From NCBI GenBank assembly GCA_900540875.1, contig UQHT01000024.1, positions 1 through 44,633 of the forward strand: a stretch of DNA of 44,633 nucleotides. The letters run 5' to 3'. Of this stretch, positions 1 through 7,682 are shown piece by piece (the first letter of the stretch is position 1; each line of letters starts with the position of its first letter). The translations under genes were made by a program, and so were the position numbers. The notes under the pieces were generated by a model. It did no database searches. It was not told the DNA's origin and saw nothing but the letters and a program-made list of their open reading frames with translations. This DNA is from an uncultured Collinsella sp. (GTDB lineage Bacteria; Actinomycetota; Coriobacteriia; Coriobacteriales; Coriobacteriaceae).

Positions 1-262
1 TGCGGAAACGCGGGGTCCGTTCAGGCTGTTGCGTTGAGATTGAAAATCAACCACATTGTGGAATTCGGGGGTCTTGTCATATCCATTTCAAAAGAGCCTG
101 CTGTCGCGATTTGGCTGTCGCATAATGCAAGGCCGTTGCGGTGTCGAGCTATGGAAAGACACCTACGGAATTGTCCTACCGATAAGCGGACAAGCCTTCG
201 GCTGGTGCCTTTGCCGTGGTAAGGTAAGCCGAATTGTTTCCAGGCTGTTTCGGGGGAGCGGA
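1..262. other. Window edge, no gene supported
   Basis: This stretch precedes the first gene. Open frames cross it but have no good ribosome binding site, and the frame of the downstream transporter continues upstream here without resembling a transporter. A CATAAT hexamer at about 121-126 could be a -10 element, but I see no convincing -35 partner. Nothing else is recognised. Confidence 0.4.
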
Positions 263-1285
263 ATGAGCAAAGAGTGTGTCGAGCAGGTCGAAGGCGCAGG
301 GGCTTCGGTGCCGATGACCGATATATCGAACATTGATGTGCCCGAGGGCACCGACGAGCTCAGCCGCAACACCCGTCGCGCATGGCGCGACCGCCTGAAC
401 AGCGCTTCGACGCGCAAGATGATCACGGGCGTCTTGGCTACGCTGGTGGGCGGTTCGTTTTGGGGCTTCTCGGGCACCAGCGCGAGTTTTCTGTTCGATA
501 CCTACCACGTCGACACCTTGTGGCTTATGAGCGTGCGTCAGATTCTCGCCGGTCTACTCTTTATGGCCGTGGTTGTTACGCGCGACCGCGAGCGCCTGAT
601 TAAGCTCTGGACCACACCCGCCGATCGCAAGCAGCTGCTGCTCTTTACCGCCTTTGGTCTGTTGTTCAACCAGTTTTGCTATCTTTCGGCCGTGCGCCTG
701 ACGAACGCCGGAACCGCGACGGTGCTCCAGTGCCTGCAGCTCGTTATCATCATGGGCTACGCCTGCGTGACCGATCGCCGCATGCCGCGCACTCGCGAAG
801 TCATCGGCATTGGCCTGGCTCTGGGTGGAACCTTTTTAATCGCCACCGGCGGCGACCCCACCAGCCTGAATATCTCGCCGCTTGGCCTGGCAGCAGGTCT
901 TATGTGTGCGGTCAGCGCCACGTGTATGGCGGTGATTCCCGCCAAGATCCTGCCCGAATACGGCAGCCCCATCGTCACGGGCTCGGCAATGCTCACGGCG
1001 GGTGTGGTCTCGTGTGTCTTCGTGCAGCCCTGGGCGTATATGCCGGCGCTCGACGCTGCCGGCGTCGAGGCGCTCGCGGTGTTCGTGGTTATCGGCTCGT
1101 TTTTTGCTTACATGCTCTATATGCAGGGCGTTAAGGACATCGGCTCGGTGCGTGCGAGTCTCATCGGAACTGTGGAGCCGGTTTCGGCGACCATCACCAG
1201 CGCCGTTATGCTGGGCACGGTGTTTTTGCCGACCGACCTTATCGGCTTTGCCATGATCATCGTGATGATGTTCCTCACGGTGTAG
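263..1285 (+). CDS. DMT-superfamily (EamA) transporter
   Basis: Predicted inner-membrane exporter or permease of the drug/metabolite transporter superfamily, 340 residues. After a hydrophilic N-terminus of about 50 residues there are around ten hydrophobic segments arranged as two EamA repeats. The first opens with GGSFWGFSGTSA, a typical EamA start, and the second has the characteristic late helix pair ending near FLTV. The substrate cannot be told from sequence; relatives move amino acids, sugars or metabolites. The ATG at 263 is chosen because GGGGGAG lies just upstream. The open frame extends 69 codons further up, but that part has no membrane or family character. The gene stands alone, and the next gene starts 150 bases on. 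Confidence 0.85.
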   Translation: MSKECVEQVEGAGASVPMTDISNIDVPEGTDELSRNTRRAWRDRLNSASTRKMITGVLATLVGGSFWGFSGTSASFLFDTYHVDTLWLMSVRQILAGLLFMAVVVTRDRERLIKLWTTPADRKQLLLFTAFGLLFNQFCYLSAVRLTNAGTATVLQCLQLVIIMGYACVTDRRMPRTREVIGIGLALGGTFLIATGGDPTSLNISPLGLAAGLMCAVSATCMAVIPAKILPEYGSPIVTGSAMLTAGVVSCVFVQPWAYMPALDAAGVEALAVFVVIGSFFAYMLYMQGVKDIGSVRASLIGTVEPVSATITSAVMLGTVFLPTDLIGFAMIIVMMFLTV

Positions 1286-1434
1286 CTGGCGCCGCCGCCA
1301 AGACAGAAAAGGTGTTGTGCCGCATTTTCGCCAATTGATGTCCGTGTCTGGAGTTTAGCTGTCGATGCTCAAAATGCCATAAACTAGTAACGTTATGGAC
1401 TTTTTCATTGCGACTCAATTGCGAGGATTTCTTT

Positions 1435-3747
1435 ATGGCTGGTAATCACTTTAAGGGCAGCGATAGCGGCCGTCCTGCAGTTCCGCCGCGTCCGAACGGG
1501 GCTGGTAAGGCCGGCACGCCGGGCGGCGCTGGACGGGGCGGTTCCGGTAAGCGCGTGTCCCCGGGCGAGACGGCGATGTTTACCGCTCTGTACGAGCAGT
1601 CTCAAAAGGCAAAAAAGACCGGCCGTGCAAGAGGGAATGTCTTTGCGGGCGGTGCAACCTCCACGTCGCAGCCGAGCGGGGCTCCTTCGGCACCTGAGAA
1701 CAATGCAGGTGCTGCCAACGCCGCGAATGCCGCCGGCAACGTTAATGCCGGCAAGGCCGCCAACAATACTCCCTCTGCCGGTGGCGCGGGGCTTACGGGT
1801 AACCTTGGCACGATTTACACCGGCGCCTCCGAGACTGGCACGTTCGCCCGCCTGGATGATAGCGGTGCTGAGTTTGCGGGCTCGGGTTCCAAGGAAGATT
1901 ATTACGATTTTGGCTTGAACTACGGTAGCGACGCTTCGTCGAGTTCGACCTCTGACGGCCTGGTCCGTCATCGCCATCGCAAGGGCGAGCGCGAAAAGCG
2001 TCACACCGGCGCCATTATTGCCGCTGTGGTCGCGGTGCTTCTCGTTGCGCTTGGCGCAAGCGGCTTTATGCTGCTTAACTCGGCAAAGACCGTAAAGAGC
2101 GAAGCGAAGGAGGCTGTCGAGATCGTCGGTGGCCTTAAGGACAAGGTCACGTCGGGCGATTTTTCGACGCTGCCTGACGGCGCGAAAAAGATCGATGAGC
2201 TCTGCGACAGCATGAAGGCGGAGACCTCGAGCCCGCTGTGGACGGCGGCTTCGTTTATCCCGGTGTATGGCAGCGACATCAATGCGGCCCGCACCATGAT
2301 CGACGTCCTGTCCGATGTCTCGAGCAATGCACTGGTTCCCATGGCCGATAACCTTTCGCAGGCCACGCCCGGCAAGCTGTTCCAGGACGGCATGATTAAC
2401 GTGTCCGCGCTGCAGGCCGTTGCCGATTCGCTTTCCGATAGCTCCAAGGTGTTCAAGAGCGCCAACGAGAAGATCCAGGGCATTGGCGATACTCATATTT
2501 CCCAGGTGACCGAGCTGGTCGATAAGGCCAAGGACGGCTTTGCCACCCTCAACGGCGCGGTTGACGCGGCGGAGAAGGTCGCCCCCGTCCTTCCCCAGAT
2601 GCTCGGCGCCAACGGCCAGACGCGCAACTACCTTGTGTATGCCATGAACAACGTCGAGATTCGTGCCTGCGGCGGCTTTGGCGGTTCGCAGGGCCTGATT
2701 TCGGTCACCGACGGCCAGATGTCGATTGGCGAGTTTGTTCCCCGCATTGGACTCAGCGAGGATGAGGCAGTCGAGAGCGTCGACGAAGAGGATGAGGCGC
2801 TGTTCGGCAACCACAGTAACCTGTACAACTCGGGCAATACCTATTCGCCTGATTGGCCCCGCAACTCGCAGCGTGTCGCAGCCCTGTGGAAATCTCAATA
2901 TGGCCAGGACGTCGATGGCGTCATTGGTATCGACCCGGTGTTCCTGCAGTATCTGCTGGGCCTGGTCGGTAACGTGTCGCTGCCCGACGGAACGGTTGTC
3001 GACGGCACCAACGCCGCAAAGGTCCTCATGCACGATGTGTACTGGAACTATCCGGTCGAGGAGTCGGACGGCATCTTTGCATCCGTCGCCAGCGCTGCCT
3101 TCGACAAGATCCTTGGCGGTATCGGCGATGTCGATGTTACGAAGCTTGTCAGCGCCGTTGAGCGCGGTGCCGAAGAGGGCCGCCTGATCGCGTGGATGAA
3201 AAACGATGACGAGCAGAACGCTATCAAGGAGATGAACATCGACGCCTCGCTGCCCGATCCGGATGACCCGAGTGAAGATCCCGTTGCTGGTGTCTACTTT
3301 AACAACCTGAGCTTCTCCAAGCTCGACTGGTACCTGAATGCCGATACGCAGATTGGCCAGGGCATCAAGAACGGTGACGGCACATGCTCGTATCGCATCG
3401 CCGTTACCCTGACGAACATCATGACGCAGGAGGAGGCCGGCAAGCTGCCCGACTACGTCGCGGCGAGCGCGCCCGATGCCGCGCGCGACGACGAGCGTCT
3501 GAATGTCTCGTTGTTTGCCCCGACGGGCGGCAACATTACTGATCTGACCGTCGAGGGCACCCAGTTTGGTCTTGGCGCCGCTACGTGGCATGGAATCCCC
3601 TTCTATTCGGGCACCGTTGACCTGCATGCTGGCGAGACGACGACGATCACATATACGCTGACCACGTCAGCCGAGGCGGGGGACAAGCCGCTTACGCTGC
3701 GTCAGACTCCTACATGCCAGGCGGCTCGCGACAGCGCGTCGGCGTAG
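1435..3747 (+). CDS. Membrane-anchored DUF4012 protein
   Basis: Protein of 770 residues. Residues 1-190 are low-complexity, rich in Gly, Ala, Ser and Asn, and probably cytoplasmic and disordered. A basic stretch (RHRHRKGEREKRH) precedes a single membrane helix at about 191-212, and the remaining roughly 550 residues should be extracellular. The outer part carries the DUF4012 signature (NNVEIRACGGFGGSQG, about residues 403-418), seen in Gram-positive cell-envelope proteins of unknown biochemical role, often near polysaccharide or LytR-CpsA-Psr genes. GAGG ten bases before the ATG at 1435 supports the start. A terminator hairpin follows at 3785. The location just upstream of glmM fits an envelope role, but that is inference. 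The antisense frame covering it is a composition artefact. Confidence 0.85.
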   Translation: MAGNHFKGSDSGRPAVPPRPNGAGKAGTPGGAGRGGSGKRVSPGETAMFTALYEQSQKAKKTGRARGNVFAGGATSTSQPSGAPSAPENNAGAANAANAAGNVNAGKAANNTPSAGGAGLTGNLGTIYTGASETGTFARLDDSGAEFAGSGSKEDYYDFGLNYGSDASSSSTSDGLVRHRHRKGEREKRHTGAIIAAVVAVLLVALGASGFMLLNSAKTVKSEAKEAVEIVGGLKDKVTSGDFSTLPDGAKKIDELCDSMKAETSSPLWTAASFIPVYGSDINAARTMIDVLSDVSSNALVPMADNLSQATPGKLFQDGMINVSALQAVADSLSDSSKVFKSANEKIQGIGDTHISQVTELVDKAKDGFATLNGAVDAAEKVAPVLPQMLGANGQTRNYLVYAMNNVEIRACGGFGGSQGLISVTDGQMSIGEFVPRIGLSEDEAVESVDEEDEALFGNHSNLYNSGNTYSPDWPRNSQRVAALWKSQYGQDVDGVIGIDPVFLQYLLGLVGNVSLPDGTVVDGTNAAKVLMHDVYWNYPVEESDGIFASVASAAFDKILGGIGDVDVTKLVSAVERGAEEGRLIAWMKNDDEQNAIKEMNIDASLPDPDDPSEDPVAGVYFNNLSFSKLDWYLNADTQIGQGIKNGDGTCSYRIAVTLTNIMTQEEAGKLPDYVAASAPDAARDDERLNVSLFAPTGGNITDLTVEGTQFGLGAATWHGIPFYSGTVDLHAGETTTITYTLTTSAEAGDKPLTLRQTPTCQAARDSASA

Positions 3748-3784
3748 GGTTTTTCTGGTAGCGCAGATAATCGAGTACCATTTT

Positions 3785-3818
3785 GGGGCGGACAGGCAAT
3801 CTGTTCGCCCCTATTTTG
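3785..3818 (+). terminator. Terminator between DUF4012 gene and glmM
   Basis: GGGGCGGACA at 3785-3794 pairs with TGTTCGCCCC at 3802-3811, with one non-canonical pair and a 7-base loop, and is followed by TATTTTG. It lies directly before the glmM ribosome binding site (AAGGAGAG), so it may allow partial read-through. Confidence 0.65.
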
Positions 3819-3830
3819 TAAGGAGAGCGC

Positions 3831-5162
3831 ATGAAGTACTTTGGCACCGACGGCTTTCGCGGTGAGGCTAACGTTGGGCTGACGGTAGAGCACGCTTATA
3901 AGATTGGCCGTTTTGTGGGCTGGTATTACGGCGCCAACCGCGAGCGCAAGGCGCGCGTCATCGTGGGTAAGGACACGCGTCGCTCGAGTTATATGTTTGA
4001 GGCGGCGCTGGTGAGCGGCTTGGTCGCGAGCGGCGCGGACGCCTATATGCTGCACGTGATCCCCACGCCGGGCGTAGCGCATCAGACCGTGGAAGGCTGC
4101 TTCGATTGCGGCATCATGATCAGCGCGAGCCACAACCCGTTTTGCGATAACGGCATTAAGCTCGTCAACAGCGATGGTTTTAAGATGGACGAGGATGTAC
4201 TGGAGCTCATCGAGGACTACATCGATGGCAAGAGCGAGGTGCCGCTGGCCACGGGCAACTACATCGGCGCCACGGTGGACTACATGCAGGGCCGCAACCG
4301 CTACATTGCCTCGCTCATCGCCAGCGCGAACTTTTCGCTGCAGGGTGTCAAGATCGGCATCGACTGCGCCAACGGCTCGGCTTCCTCGGTGGCCAAGCCG
4401 GTGTTTGACGCGCTCGGTGCCGACGTGCGCGTGATCAACGCCGCGCCCGATGGTTTTAACATCAACGTCGACTGCGGCTCCACGCATATGGAGCGCCTGC
4501 AGCGCCACGTGGTGGAGCAGGGCCTGGACGTGGGCTTTGCCTACGATGGCGATGCCGACCGCTGCCTTGCCGTGGATGAGCGCGGTCGCGTGGTAGACGG
4601 CGACCAGATCCTGTACGTGTGCGGCGTGTATCTGAACAAGCACGGTCGCCTTTCGGGCGGTACCGTGGTTCCGACGATTGCCAGCAACTTTGGCCTGATC
4701 AAGTCGTTGGAGCTTGCCGGCCTAAGTGCCGTGACCAGCGGTGTGGGCGACCGTCACGTGTATGCCAAGATGCGCGAGGGCGGTTACAGCCTAGGCGGCG
4801 AGCAGACGGGCCATACGATCTTTGGCGATATCGAGCGCACGGGCGACGGCATTATGACCTCGCTGCGCTTGATGGAAGTGATCCGCGCCGAGCGCGAGAC
4901 GCTCTCGCAGCTCACGGCTCCGTGCAAGCTGCTACCGCAGGCGCAGGTGGCCGTGCGCGTGGCGGACAAGGACGCCGCGCTCGAGAACATGGGCGTGCAG
5001 AACGCCATCGCCGAGGCCGAGGCTGCGCTGGCAGGCGAGGGCCGCGTGCTCGTACGCAAGAGCGGAACCGAGTCGGTTATCCGCGTGCTGGCCGAGGCGC
5101 CCGACCAAGCATCCGCCGATGCCGCCATGAAGCGCATCGCCAACGCACTCAAGGCTCTATAA
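3831..5162 (+). CDS. glmM: Phosphoglucosamine mutase GlmM
   Basis: Converts glucosamine-6-phosphate to glucosamine-1-phosphate, the cytosolic step feeding UDP-GlcNAc for peptidoglycan. The 443 residues match the usual GlmM length. Visible signatures in order: N-terminal FGTDGFRG; the phosphoserine loop ISASHNP (about residues 100-106); the metal-binding loop DGDADRC (about 240-246); the sugar-binding GGEQTGH (about 323-329); and the C-terminal phosphate-binding RKSGTESVIRV. All catalytic motifs are intact. The start is supported by AAGGAGAG seven bases upstream. In many Gram-positives glmM follows cdaA-cdaR; here it does not, and is probably transcribed alone. A cluster of hairpins follows, one of which may terminate it. 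Confidence 0.97.
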   Translation: MKYFGTDGFRGEANVGLTVEHAYKIGRFVGWYYGANRERKARVIVGKDTRRSSYMFEAALVSGLVASGADAYMLHVIPTPGVAHQTVEGCFDCGIMISASHNPFCDNGIKLVNSDGFKMDEDVLELIEDYIDGKSEVPLATGNYIGATVDYMQGRNRYIASLIASANFSLQGVKIGIDCANGSASSVAKPVFDALGADVRVINAAPDGFNINVDCGSTHMERLQRHVVEQGLDVGFAYDGDADRCLAVDERGRVVDGDQILYVCGVYLNKHGRLSGGTVVPTIASNFGLIKSLELAGLSAVTSGVGDRHVYAKMREGGYSLGGEQTGHTIFGDIERTGDGIMTSLRLMEVIRAERETLSQLTAPCKLLPQAQVAVRVADKDAALENMGVQNAIAEAEAALAGEGRVLVRKSGTESVIRVLAEAPDQASADAAMKRIANALKAL

Positions 5163-5200
5163 GGTGCCTTCTGGGCTGTCTGACGGGGGGGGTTATAAAA

Positions 5201-5437
5201 GGCTGTGGTCAAAAAAGGGCAAATATGAGTACTGTTACTAAATAAGTAACAGCAAATTTTGCCCTAAGAGGCTATTTTGGCAACGCCTGGACGTCATATC
5301 AAAGAGCATTGCTCCTCACATGTCCAATAAACAGGGTCCCAAATGAGAATAAATCTCATTTGGGACCCTGTTTTAGCCCAAAATAATGCTATCAACCAGA
5401 CAGCAGTACTCATTTTTGCCCTTTTTTGCCCACAGCC
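5201..5437. repeat. MITE-like element with 34-bp terminal inverted repeats
   Basis: Bases 5201-5234 (starting GGCTGTGGTCAAAAAAGGGC) are the reverse complement of 5404-5437 at 32 of 34 positions. The 237-bp unit is non-coding. It contains a small hairpin (GTTACT/AGTAAC, 5234-5250) and a perfect 18-bp hairpin at 5331-5371. I see no target-site duplication and no transposase. A miniature inverted-repeat element or a fossil repeat is the likeliest reading; a large RNA structure is possible too. Confidence 0.6.
5331..5375 (+). terminator. Perfect 18-bp hairpin with T-tract after glmM
   Basis: The arms are 5331-5348 (starting ACAGGGTCCC) and 5354-5371, exact reverse complements around the loop ATAAA. 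TTTT follows on the plus strand and TTTA on the minus strand. It could terminate glmM, or act in both directions between the convergent glmM and carboxypeptidase genes. It sits inside the 237-bp repeat unit. Confidence 0.55.
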
Positions 5438-5453
5438 TCTCCGGAGCAGTCAT

Positions 5454-5511
5454 CCGGCACCTGGGGACGTTCCTAAACTGCCGGCAAAAAAGGAACGTCC
5501 CTAGGTGCCGG
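5454..5511. repeat. REP-like double palindrome 1, core GGGGACGTTCCT
   Basis: Arms 5454-5474 and 5491-5511 pair over 21 bp with one G-T pair. The outer tag CCGGCA (5454-5459) recurs in the loop, as TGCCGG at 5479-5484 and CCGGCA at 5481-5486, and its complement closes the element at 5506-5511. The inner core GGGACGTTCCT/AGGAACGTCCC is shared with the next palindrome. No coding potential. Confidence 0.7.
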
Positions 5512-5520
5512 GCCGGGAGG

Positions 5521-5576
5521 TAGTCATTGGGGACGTTCTTAAATGACTGGTCATTAAGGAACGTCCCCAATGACTA
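5521..5576. repeat. REP-like double palindrome 2, core GGGGACGTTCTT
   Basis: Arms 5521-5540 and 5557-5576 pair over 20 bp with one G-T pair. The loop continues the symmetry with AATGAC (5542-5547) and GTCATT (5550-5555). The tag GTCATT/AATGAC occurs at both outer ends and in the loop, so the element is two units with identical ends and an inverted core. It has the same core as palindrome 1 but a different tag. Confidence 0.7.
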
Positions 5577-5613
5577 GGGGGCGCCGTGGGATTGATCCCG
5601 CGGCGCCCCCTTT
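5577..5613 (-). terminator. GC-rich hairpin at the end of the carboxypeptidase gene
   Basis: Bases 5577-5592 and 5595-5610 form a 16-bp stem with one G-T pair and a two-base gap. It starts 26 bases past the carboxypeptidase stop and is its likely terminator, although the minus strand lacks a clear T-run after the stem. TTT follows on the plus strand. Confidence 0.5.
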
Positions 5614-5635
5614 GCGTCGGCGTGTCGGTTATGCC

Positions 5636-7177
5636 TTACAACTCGTACAGCGTGGTGAACTTGTCCTGCAGGTAGCTGCAGTAGTAGCGGGCGTCAAAGG
5701 CCATGCCGCAGGCGCCCTTGATGAGTTCCGGCGCGTCTTTGGCGCGGCCCCACTGCCAAATGTGCTCGCCCAGCCAGGCGCGGACGGGCGCCAGATCGCC
5801 GCTCGCGCAGGCGCCATTGAGGTCGACACCGTCGCGGCACATGGCCGGCACAAACATGGCGTCGTAGGCGCTGCCCAACGCATACGTGGGGAAGTAGCCA
5901 AACGATCCGCCGCTCCAGTGCGTATCCTGCAGACAGCCGCGCGTGTCGTCGGGAACGGGAATGCCCAGGTACTCGTCCATTAAGCGGTTCCAAAGCGCAG
6001 GGATGTCCTTGGCCGTGGCCTCGTCGGCAAACAGCATGCGCTCGATCTGGTAGCGCACCATAATATGCAGCGGGTAGGTGAGCTCGTCCGCCTCGGTGCG
6101 GATCAGCGACGGCTGCGCAATGTTCACGGCGCGGTAGAGCGTGTCCTCGTCCACGTTGCCGTAGACTTCGGGCGCGTGACGGCGCAGCACTTCGAGCAGC
6201 GGTCCCATAAAGGCGCGGCTGCGTCCAACGGTGTTCTCAAAGAAGCGGCTCTGGCTCTCGTGGATGCCCATGGAGGTGCCACCCTCAAGACAGGTGCGCG
6301 CATAGGCAGGATTGACACCCAGCTCGTACATGGCGTGCCCCGCCTCGTGGATGATGCTGTAGACGTTGGAGATACAGTCGTCCTCGTAGATGTGCGTGGC
6401 GATGCGCGCGTCGCCCACCGAGAAGCCCTCGCTAAACGGGTGCTCGGTAAAGGCAAGCGTGGTGTCGTCCAGGTTCAGGCCGACAAGCTTCATCAGGTCG
6501 AAGCTCATGGCACGCTGGGCGGCCTCGGGCACGCGGGCGTGCAAAAAGTCGGCAGCCGGCTGCTGGCCGCGCTCGCCGATGGCGTGCACGAGCGGCACGA
6601 CCGTGGCCTTGACCTCGTCGCAAAACGCGTCGAAGCTCTTGGCGGAAAGGCCGCGCTCGTACTGGTCGAGCCAAACGTCGTATGGATCGCGCTTGGGGTC
6701 CATGAGCTCGGCCTGATGCTTAAGTTGGGCGACGATTCTATCCACATAGGTCTCAAAGCTCGCCCAGTCGTTGGCTGCCTTGGCCTTGTGCCACACGGCG
6801 TCCGCCTCGCAGGTGAGCCTGGTCCAGGCCTCGGCTTCTTCGGTGGGGATGGCACTGGCCTCACGTTGATCGCGGCCGAGCACACGGATCTCGTCGAGCA
6901 GCTGAGGGTCGTCGATTTTGCCGCCGGCGACGGTCTCGCGCGCTAACGAGCGTACGAGCTCAACGGACTTCTCGCTGGTCAGCAGCTTGTGATGCTCGCC
7001 GGCAAGCGTGCCCATGGCGTCGGCACGCGCTGCTGCGCCGTTGGCAGGAGCAATCGTCGCTCCATCGAACTCGGCAATCTTGAGCAGGTACTCGCGAGTC
7101 CACAGCTTGCCTTCGAGCTTGCGGAGCTTCTTGATGCTCTTGCCCGCCTTGGCCTTCTTATCGAGTTTCTTTCCCAT
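5636..7177 (-). CDS. Metallocarboxypeptidase, M32 (Taq) family
   Basis: Zinc-dependent carboxypeptidase that removes C-terminal residues from peptides in the cytosol; 513 residues, the usual M32 length. The catalytic HEAGH (HExxH) motif lies at about residue 277, followed by the family motifs GIHESQSRFFEN and IRTEADELTYP, which supply the third zinc ligand and surrounding residues. The protein begins with a lysine-rich helix (MGKKLDKKAKAGK). I chose the start at 7177 because AAGGA lies upstream on the minus strand; the longer open frame (to 7288) would encode an unrelated Cys/Trp-rich leader. The gene is divergent from the pheS leader and convergent with glmM, so it is probably monocistronic. 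Confidence 0.93.
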   Translation of the reverse strand: MGKKLDKKAKAGKSIKKLRKLEGKLWTREYLLKIAEFDGATIAPANGAAARADAMGTLAGEHHKLLTSEKSVELVRSLARETVAGGKIDDPQLLDEIRVLGRDQREASAIPTEEAEAWTRLTCEADAVWHKAKAANDWASFETYVDRIVAQLKHQAELMDPKRDPYDVWLDQYERGLSAKSFDAFCDEVKATVVPLVHAIGERGQQPAADFLHARVPEAAQRAMSFDLMKLVGLNLDDTTLAFTEHPFSEGFSVGDARIATHIYEDDCISNVYSIIHEAGHAMYELGVNPAYARTCLEGGTSMGIHESQSRFFENTVGRSRAFMGPLLEVLRRHAPEVYGNVDEDTLYRAVNIAQPSLIRTEADELTYPLHIMVRYQIERMLFADEATAKDIPALWNRLMDEYLGIPVPDDTRGCLQDTHWSGGSFGYFPTYALGSAYDAMFVPAMCRDGVDLNGACASGDLAPVRAWLGEHIWQWGRAKDAPELIKGACGMAFDARYYCSYLQDKFTTLYEL

Positions 7178-7281
7178 ACCTATATCCTTGATCTCGCAGG
7201 TCGAGCGCCACGGGTGGGCGTGCGGCCAGTTTGCACAGCTACCTGCCTTGTACCCAGTGCGAACAAAACGGAACGCGGCGA

Positions 7282-7310
7282 TGCACACGCAGAATGTGTT
7301 ATCCTATAGC
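7282..7310 (+). promoter_or_regulatory. Putative promoter of the pheS T-box leader
   Basis: TGCACA (7282-7287) and TATAGC (7305-7310) are separated by 17 bases and would start transcription near 7317, at the 5' edge of the structured leader. An alternative -10, TATCCT, lies at 7300-7305. The match to consensus is moderate. Confidence 0.4.
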
Positions 7311-7316
7311 CCAATG

Positions 7317-7596
7317 CGTTGACGGAGAGGGTTTTGCCCGCCGCGTCGCCGGCAAGAGAGGGAAGGTCATGGGCTGCGAGCCTTCCTGTGGTGACAAGGG
7401 CCAAGCGTTCACTCCCGAGCAGCGACCTCAACGGGCACGCGGCCAGCGGCGGCGAAGCCCCAGTAGGGAAGCCGTGAGCCTCGCGACAAGGGGTACAGAG
7501 TGGGCGCGGCGGGCCAGACATCCGCCGGGTCAAACAAGGTGGTACCGCGGAATTCAACCGTCCTTGGGCAATGCACATGCCCGAGGGCGGTTTTTT
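7317..7596 (+). promoter_or_regulatory. T-box riboswitch (tRNA-Phe sensing) upstream of pheST
   Basis: The leader holds the hallmark T-box sequence AAGGTGGTACCGCGG (7536-7550), whose bulge pairs with the NCCA end of uncharged tRNA. It is followed at once by an intrinsic terminator: CCGTCCTTGGGCA (7558-7570) pairs with TGCCCGAGGGCGG (7578-7590), then TTTTTT. The element should read through when tRNA-Phe is uncharged. A Phe codon UUC followed by A at 7408-7410 is a candidate specifier, in the 3' part of a long stem-loop region; this assignment is tentative. The gene order T-box then pheS, pheT is classical. The leader spans most of the 505-base gap after the carboxypeptidase gene. Confidence 0.9.
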
Positions 7597-7682
7597 GTTA
7601 CCGAACCGGGCCGCGTTTTCACAACGCCAGACGGTGGCAGCCGCCTCGGCAAACGGAGAGCGCGAGAGACGAAAGGGAAGAC

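Noticed and set aside
1405..3627. 740-codon open frame antisense to the DUF4012 gene
   Set aside because: It follows from GC-rich codon bias on the opposite strand, has no ribosome site, and its translation lacks any domain. The plus-strand protein has clear family motifs.
5331..5576. Cluster of palindromes as a CRISPR array
   Set aside because: The repeats are not regularly spaced, differ in sequence, and have no spacer structure or cas genes.
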